A stretch of DNA of 9,275 bases from Melioribacteraceae bacterium. Lineage in GTDB: Bacteria; Bacteroidota; Ignavibacteria; Ignavibacteriales; Melioribacteraceae. The translations under genes were made by a program, and so were the position numbers. The DNA lies in assembly GCA_027036655.1 (NCBI GenBank), contig JALWEC010000344.1, positions 1 through 9,275 of the forward strand, written 5' to 3'. Numbering within the stretch: the first letter of the stretch is position 1; each line of letters opens with the position of its first letter. This document shows, piece after piece, positions 6,567 to 9,275 of this stretch. The notes under the pieces are model-generated. The model made no database searches. It saw only the letters and a list, made by a program, of their open reading frames with translations, and was not told the DNA's origin.

Positions 6567-7271
6567 ATGAAATCGGATAAATTAAAACTTGTAATCGATA
6601 TTGAAACAAGCGCTTTCCCTCTCGAATCTTTCTCCGAATCCCAGCAAGAATACATTTTGCGCTACGCCGCAAAAGAGACCGACGATGAAGCCAAAGCCGC
6701 AAAAGAGCTTGAAGCCGTTCGCTATATGAATCTTTACCCTCTGACCGCAAAAGTTATTGTAATCGGTTTGATGAACATTACAACGGGAAATCGTTATGTA
6801 ATGTTTGAATCGGAAGAAAAAAGGGAATGGGAAGTTGAGGAAAAACAAATTTCGTATCACGGAATGAGCGAAGCGAAAATGCTGGAGACCTTCTGGAAAT
6901 ACGCAGTTAAAGCGGACAAGATAATAACATTCAACGGGAGACAATTCGACATCCCGTTCCTTATGCTGCGCTCGGCAATGCTGAAAATAAAGCCCTCGCG
7001 CAATTTTATTAAAAGCCGGTACGATTCTTCCACCCATGTTGATTTGCTCGAGCAGTTTACATTTCACGGACTTGTGCGGAAGTTTAACTTGGATTTTTAC
7101 ACTCGCGCTTTTGGAATAGAATCGCCAAAATCGAAAGGAATTTCGGGAATGGATGTTAACGAACTTTATCGCGCGGGAAAAATCGACGAGATTGCAATTT
7201 ACTGCGGCGATGATATTTTAGCGACTTCGGAATTATATAAAATTTGGGATGACTATCTTCGACTTAAATAA
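6567..7271 (+). CDS. Stand-alone DEDDy 3'-5' exonuclease (PolB exonuclease-like)
   Basis: A 234-residue protein with an RNase H-fold exonuclease domain over nearly its whole length, matching the family described as predicted 3'-5' exonuclease related to the PolB exonuclease domain (Pfam DNA_pol_B_exo2). Motif Exo I is VIDIETSAFPL (9-19, acidic residues D11 and E13). Exo II is ITFNGRQFDIPFL (120-132, D128). Exo III is IAIYCGDDILATSEL (209-223, with Y212 and D216 spaced as YxxxD, the DEDDy form). All four acids and the tyrosine that would hold the two metal ions are present, so it should be active on single-stranded or mismatched 3' ends. No polymerase domain is attached. The role is inferred to be DNA repair or nucleic-acid turnover. 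Start at ATG 6567 with a short GGGG (6559-6562) 4 bases upstream, a weak ribosome binding site. It is divergent from the TPR gene and convergent with the MORN-variant gene, with an 11-base gap. Confidence 0.87.
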   Translation: MKSDKLKLVIDIETSAFPLESFSESQQEYILRYAAKETDDEAKAAKELEAVRYMNLYPLTAKVIVIGLMNITTGNRYVMFESEEKREWEVEEKQISYHGMSEAKMLETFWKYAVKADKIITFNGRQFDIPFLMLRSAMLKIKPSRNFIKSRYDSSTHVDLLEQFTFHGLVRKFNLDFYTRAFGIESPKSKGISGMDVNELYRAGKIDEIAIYCGDDILATSELYKIWDDYLRLK

Positions 7272-7282
7272 TCTTACAACAT

Positions 7283-8626
7283 TTAATTCTTAACAACTTC
7301 TCCGTTCCGGTAAAATGCTCTTTCCTTTTCGGTTCCGTCAGGAAAGTATGAAAACCAATTTCCGTCGGGAAGATTATTCTTATAAGAAGAAAACTCCTTA
7401 ATCTGTCCGTCAGGATAAAACCATTTTGCAATTCCGGATAATTTACCCGCTTCAAAGTTCTCTACAACTTTCAGATTTCCGTTCGGATAGAACCGCTTGT
7501 TTTCACCGTCGTATTTTCCCTCCCTGTAATGAGCGACCGACTTTAACGTTCCGTCGTCATAATATTCTTTTGCGCTTCCTTCCAATGTCCCTAGTAAAAA
7601 GTATTCCTCTTTAATCAGCGAGCCGACATGGTTGTAGGTTAGTCTTTTCCCATTTAGGATTCCGTTAGAGTAATTTGAAATTTCAGCAAGGTAGCCGCCG
7701 TCGTGAAACATAACTTGAACGCTGTCAAGAATATCATCGCTGAAATTCTTTATCGCCTTCAGAAAACCCGATTCATAATAAAACTTGCAGACTCCGTTCA
7801 GTTTCCCTTCTCTGAATTTTTTAATTGCTCTGAGAGTTCCGCTGTCGTAAAATTCGTTAAATGTCTCCTCAACCTTATCCAACCGCCCGACAATGTCGTA
7901 TCGAATTCGCTTAACAATTTGTCCGTTTTTGTAAGTATCGATAACTTTAATTTTTCCGTCGGGATAATACAAATATGAAATTCCGTTCAACTTATCGTTT
8001 TTATAATTTGCCTCAAGCGCAACGCCGCCGTATGAGAAATAAACTTTATTTATTCCTTCAAGTTTACCATCTTTATAATTACGCTCAACTTCAATCTTTC
8101 CGTTTTCAAAAAAAGTTTTGCTTATTCCGTTCAGCTTTCCGTTTTTGTAGCTCCAGATTCCCTGCAGTTTCCCGATTTTGTAATAAGTCTGCGTAAAACC
8201 TTCCCGCTTACCGTGAACGTAAAGCGGTTCCGCCCAAAGTTCTCCCGATTCATAATACCACTTCGATTTACCTTCTAATTTTCCGTTGTGATAATTCCAT
8301 TCCATACTCAATTTTCCGTCGGGGAAATACCATTTTGAAACGCCTTCTTCTTTTCCGTTGCGAAAATTCCAGTCCTTCCAGAGTTTTCCGTCTCTGTAAT
8401 ATTCGCGGTAGTAGCCGTTTAATTTCCCGTTTACATATTCCCCTTCGGTTTTTACTTTTCCGTTCGGGTAGTACGTTCTTTTAATTATTGTTTTTCCGGT
8501 TTGCGCAAATAAAGAGGCGCCGTTAAGAACAATTGAGAGCAGAAGAGCCGTAAGCAAATAACGAGCGGCGAAGTATTTTTTATTGTCTGATTTTTTCAAT
8601 GCGATGAGTAAGTTTCTCTTTTTCAA
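7283..8626 (-). CDS. Exported MORN-variant (YwqK-like) repeat protein with about 16 repeats
   Basis: A 447-residue protein made almost wholly of about sixteen 24-residue MORN-variant repeats (Pfam MORN_2) from residue 50 to the end. The consensus is roughly YYPDGKLK-x4-YKNGKLNG-x4; good units begin at T51 (YYPNGKVK), REYYRDGKLW, KWYFPDGKLS and KRFYPNGNLK. Two stretches are worn: an extra block around IRYDIVGRLDK in the middle, and two neighbouring units with HDGG and NHVG in place of PDG. An N-terminal hydrophobic stretch (YLLTALLLSIVLNGASLFA, 23-41) ends in a signal peptidase site before Q42, so the protein is probably periplasmic or surface-exposed. Such repeats form extended beta-hairpin ribbons; databases often name relatives 'YwqK family antitoxin', but nothing here supports a toxin-antitoxin role. 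There is no ATG in front of the signal peptide: the reading starts at TTG 8626, and TTG 8599 (residue 10) would give a more usual signal peptide. No Shine-Dalgarno sequence at either. Confidence 0.85.
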   Translation of the reverse strand: MKKRNLLIALKKSDNKKYFAARYLLTALLLSIVLNGASLFAQTGKTIIKRTYYPNGKVKTEGEYVNGKLNGYYREYYRDGKLWKDWNFRNGKEEGVSKWYFPDGKLSMEWNYHNGKLEGKSKWYYESGELWAEPLYVHGKREGFTQTYYKIGKLQGIWSYKNGKLNGISKTFFENGKIEVERNYKDGKLEGINKVYFSYGGVALEANYKNDKLNGISYLYYPDGKIKVIDTYKNGQIVKRIRYDIVGRLDKVEETFNEFYDSGTLRAIKKFREGKLNGVCKFYYESGFLKAIKNFSDDILDSVQVMFHDGGYLAEISNYSNGILNGKRLTYNHVGSLIKEEYFLLGTLEGSAKEYYDDGTLKSVAHYREGKYDGENKRFYPNGNLKVVENFEAGKLSGIAKWFYPDGQIKEFSSYKNNLPDGNWFSYFPDGTEKERAFYRNGEVVKN

Positions 8627-8726
8627 ATTTAATTGCGAAATTTATGCAACCTAAATAGATTAAGCAACAAATTAAGAACTTTATTATTTTGTTTTCCAAA
8701 TTATCTTTGACTAAAGAAGGTGCGGA

Positions 8727-9134
8727 ATGTTTTTAACAGAAAAGTTTGTTCACTTCGGCGATTGTGACCCGGGCGGAATTATGTTTTTTGCGAATCTTTT
8801 AAGATATGCTCACGAAGCTTTCGAGATGTTTATTTCATCGGTGGCGGATTATCCCGAATATTACCTCAACAAGGAAATCGCTTATCCCGTTTTAAAAACC
8901 GAAACCCGCTTTGCGTATCCGTTTTTCTGCGGAACAACATTTAAAGTAGAATTAGGCGTTTCACAATTGAAAGATCACTCCTTTGAAATCACTTACTACT
9001 TTTACAATAAGGATATGACTCTACTGGCAAAAGCAAAAACCGTTCATGTGGCATTGGAAATCAGCAACCTAACAAAAACAAAACTCCCCGAATCGCTTAA
9101 AGAAAAACTGAAGCTTCATCTGATTGACAAATAG
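8727..9134 (+). CDS. Hotdog-fold acyl-CoA thioesterase (4-hydroxybenzoyl-CoA thioesterase/YbgC type)
   Basis: A 135-residue protein of the usual single-hotdog length. The signature HFGDCDPGGIMFFANLLRYA (9-28) carries the aspartate D14 at the position of the catalytic Asp of Pseudomonas 4-hydroxybenzoyl-CoA thioesterase, followed by the long central helix HEAFEMF (29-35). The middle and C-terminal strands (TETRFAYPFF, FEITYYFYNKD, AKTVHVAL) fit the fold. It should hydrolyse an acyl- or aryl-CoA thioester in the cytoplasm as a tetramer or similar oligomer. The substrate is open: general acyl-CoA housekeeping or 1,4-dihydroxy-2-naphthoyl-CoA hydrolysis in menaquinone synthesis are both possible, and the neighbours do not decide. 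The start is well supported by AAGG at 8717-8720, 6 bases before the ATG. It is divergent from the MORN-variant gene, with 100 bases between them. Confidence 0.88.
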   Translation: MFLTEKFVHFGDCDPGGIMFFANLLRYAHEAFEMFISSVADYPEYYLNKEIAYPVLKTETRFAYPFFCGTTFKVELGVSQLKDHSFEITYYFYNKDMTLLAKAKTVHVALEISNLTKTKLPESLKEKLKLHLIDK

Positions 9135-9275
9135 ATTACGGTTTGCAGTTAGAGAACGGTCAAGCTTGTTGTTGAGCCGATTGTTTTTCGTCATCCTTCT
9201 TTCGGGACTCTGTTACCTTCAAGGAACGAGTACCTTGAAGGTGAAGTTTCCCCTCATTCTCATAAACCTCCGAGG
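9135..9275. other. Non-coding right edge with repeat-derived sequence
   Basis: No gene is visible after the thioesterase stop. GTCAAGCTTG (9159-9168) and GATTGTTTTTCGTC (9179-9192) are the reverse-complement counterparts of 4363-4372 and 4345-4358 in the element upstream of the barrel gene, with a 10-base rather than 4-base spacer. This marks a diverged, opposite-orientation copy, probably continuing beyond the window. Confidence 0.55.
9215..9242. repeat. Strong hairpin in the right-edge repeat
   Basis: ACCTTCAAGG (9215-9224) and CCTTGAAGGT (9233-9242) are perfect 10-base complements with an 8-base loop. A weaker outer pairing of GGGACT (9204-9209) with AGTTTCCC (9245-9252) may extend it. 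No T-tract follows on either strand, so it is not a standard terminator. It is more likely part of the dispersed repeat, though it could also bound the thioesterase transcript. Confidence 0.6.

Noticed and set aside
6582..7067. 161-codon minus-strand frame
   Set aside because: It is the antisense shadow of the exonuclease gene, which keeps all its catalytic motifs.
7283..8626. MORN-variant gene as an antitoxin of a toxin-antitoxin pair
   Set aside because: The database name of the family suggests this, but the protein has a signal peptide, is long, and has no small toxin gene beside it.
7283..8626. Regularly spaced similar motifs resembling a CRISPR array or tandem DNA repeat
   Set aside because: The periodicity of about 72 bases comes from protein repeats whose DNA is diverged; there are no identical repeats with unique spacers.
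8627..8726. Promoter boxes between the MORN-variant and thioesterase genes
   Set aside because: TATTTTG near 8686 is one base short of TAnnTTTG and no matching -33 element is convincing, so no site is called.
9215..9242. Intrinsic terminator of the thioesterase gene
   Set aside because: The stem is strong, but no T-tract follows on either strand and the neighbouring sequence matches another repeat in the window.

Overview
This is a window of an AT-rich bacterial chromosome (moderate AT bias judged by eye, not counted) holding seven protein-coding genes and several intergenic repeats. It has no rRNA, tRNA, CRISPR array or transposase that I can see. The gene content points to the Bacteroidota/Chlorobiota/Ignavibacteria group: a PorV/PorQ-type outer-membrane barrel protein, exported TPR and MORN-variant proteins with signal peptides ending in 'xA|Q', and a SPINDLY-like TPR glycosyltransferase. 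One exact TAnnTTTG box of the Bacteroidota promoter type also occurs. The placement is inference; an Ignavibacteria-like organism is my best guess.

Layout. On the left is a divergent pair of large glycosyltransferase genes. The minus-strand gene (1-1791, its last few codons beyond the window edge) encodes about nine TPR units followed by a GT9/GT41-like glycosyltransferase domain. The plus-strand gene (2126-4159) fuses a CgeB-type GT-B domain, a GT2-type GT-A domain and a C-terminal TPR pair. The 334 bp between them hold small inverted repeats, a candidate -7 box and a 5-codon leader-like ORF. A repeat-rich gap (4160-4425) follows, with a nested AT-rich palindrome and a 141-bp element with inverted ends. 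Next come the PorV/PorQ-like gene (4426-5349) and, converging on it with an 11-bp overlap, a gene for an exported TPR protein (5339-6481, minus). The terminator of the barrel gene lies inside the last codons of the TPR gene. Then come a stand-alone DEDDy-type 3'-5' exonuclease (6567-7271, plus), a convergent gene for an exported protein with about 16 MORN-variant repeats (7283-8626, minus, apparently TTG start), and a small hotdog-fold acyl-CoA thioesterase (8727-9134, plus). The right edge (9135-9275) is non-coding and contains a strong hairpin plus a reverse-oriented relative of part of the 4248-4388 element.

How the genes fit together. Only the divergent glycosyltransferase pair is an obvious functional unit: both proteins join TPR scaffolds to sugar-transfer domains, which suggests glycosylation of a protein or surface polymer. 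The barrel protein, the TPR protein and the MORN protein all appear to be exported and so belong to the cell envelope. The exonuclease and thioesterase look like unrelated housekeeping genes. Two genes (1-1791 and 7283-8626) have no usable ATG and seem to start at TTG. I found no complete, clearly new system. The best candidates for novelty are the CgeB-GT2-TPR fusion with its divergent TPR-glycosyltransferase partner, and the small repeat family.
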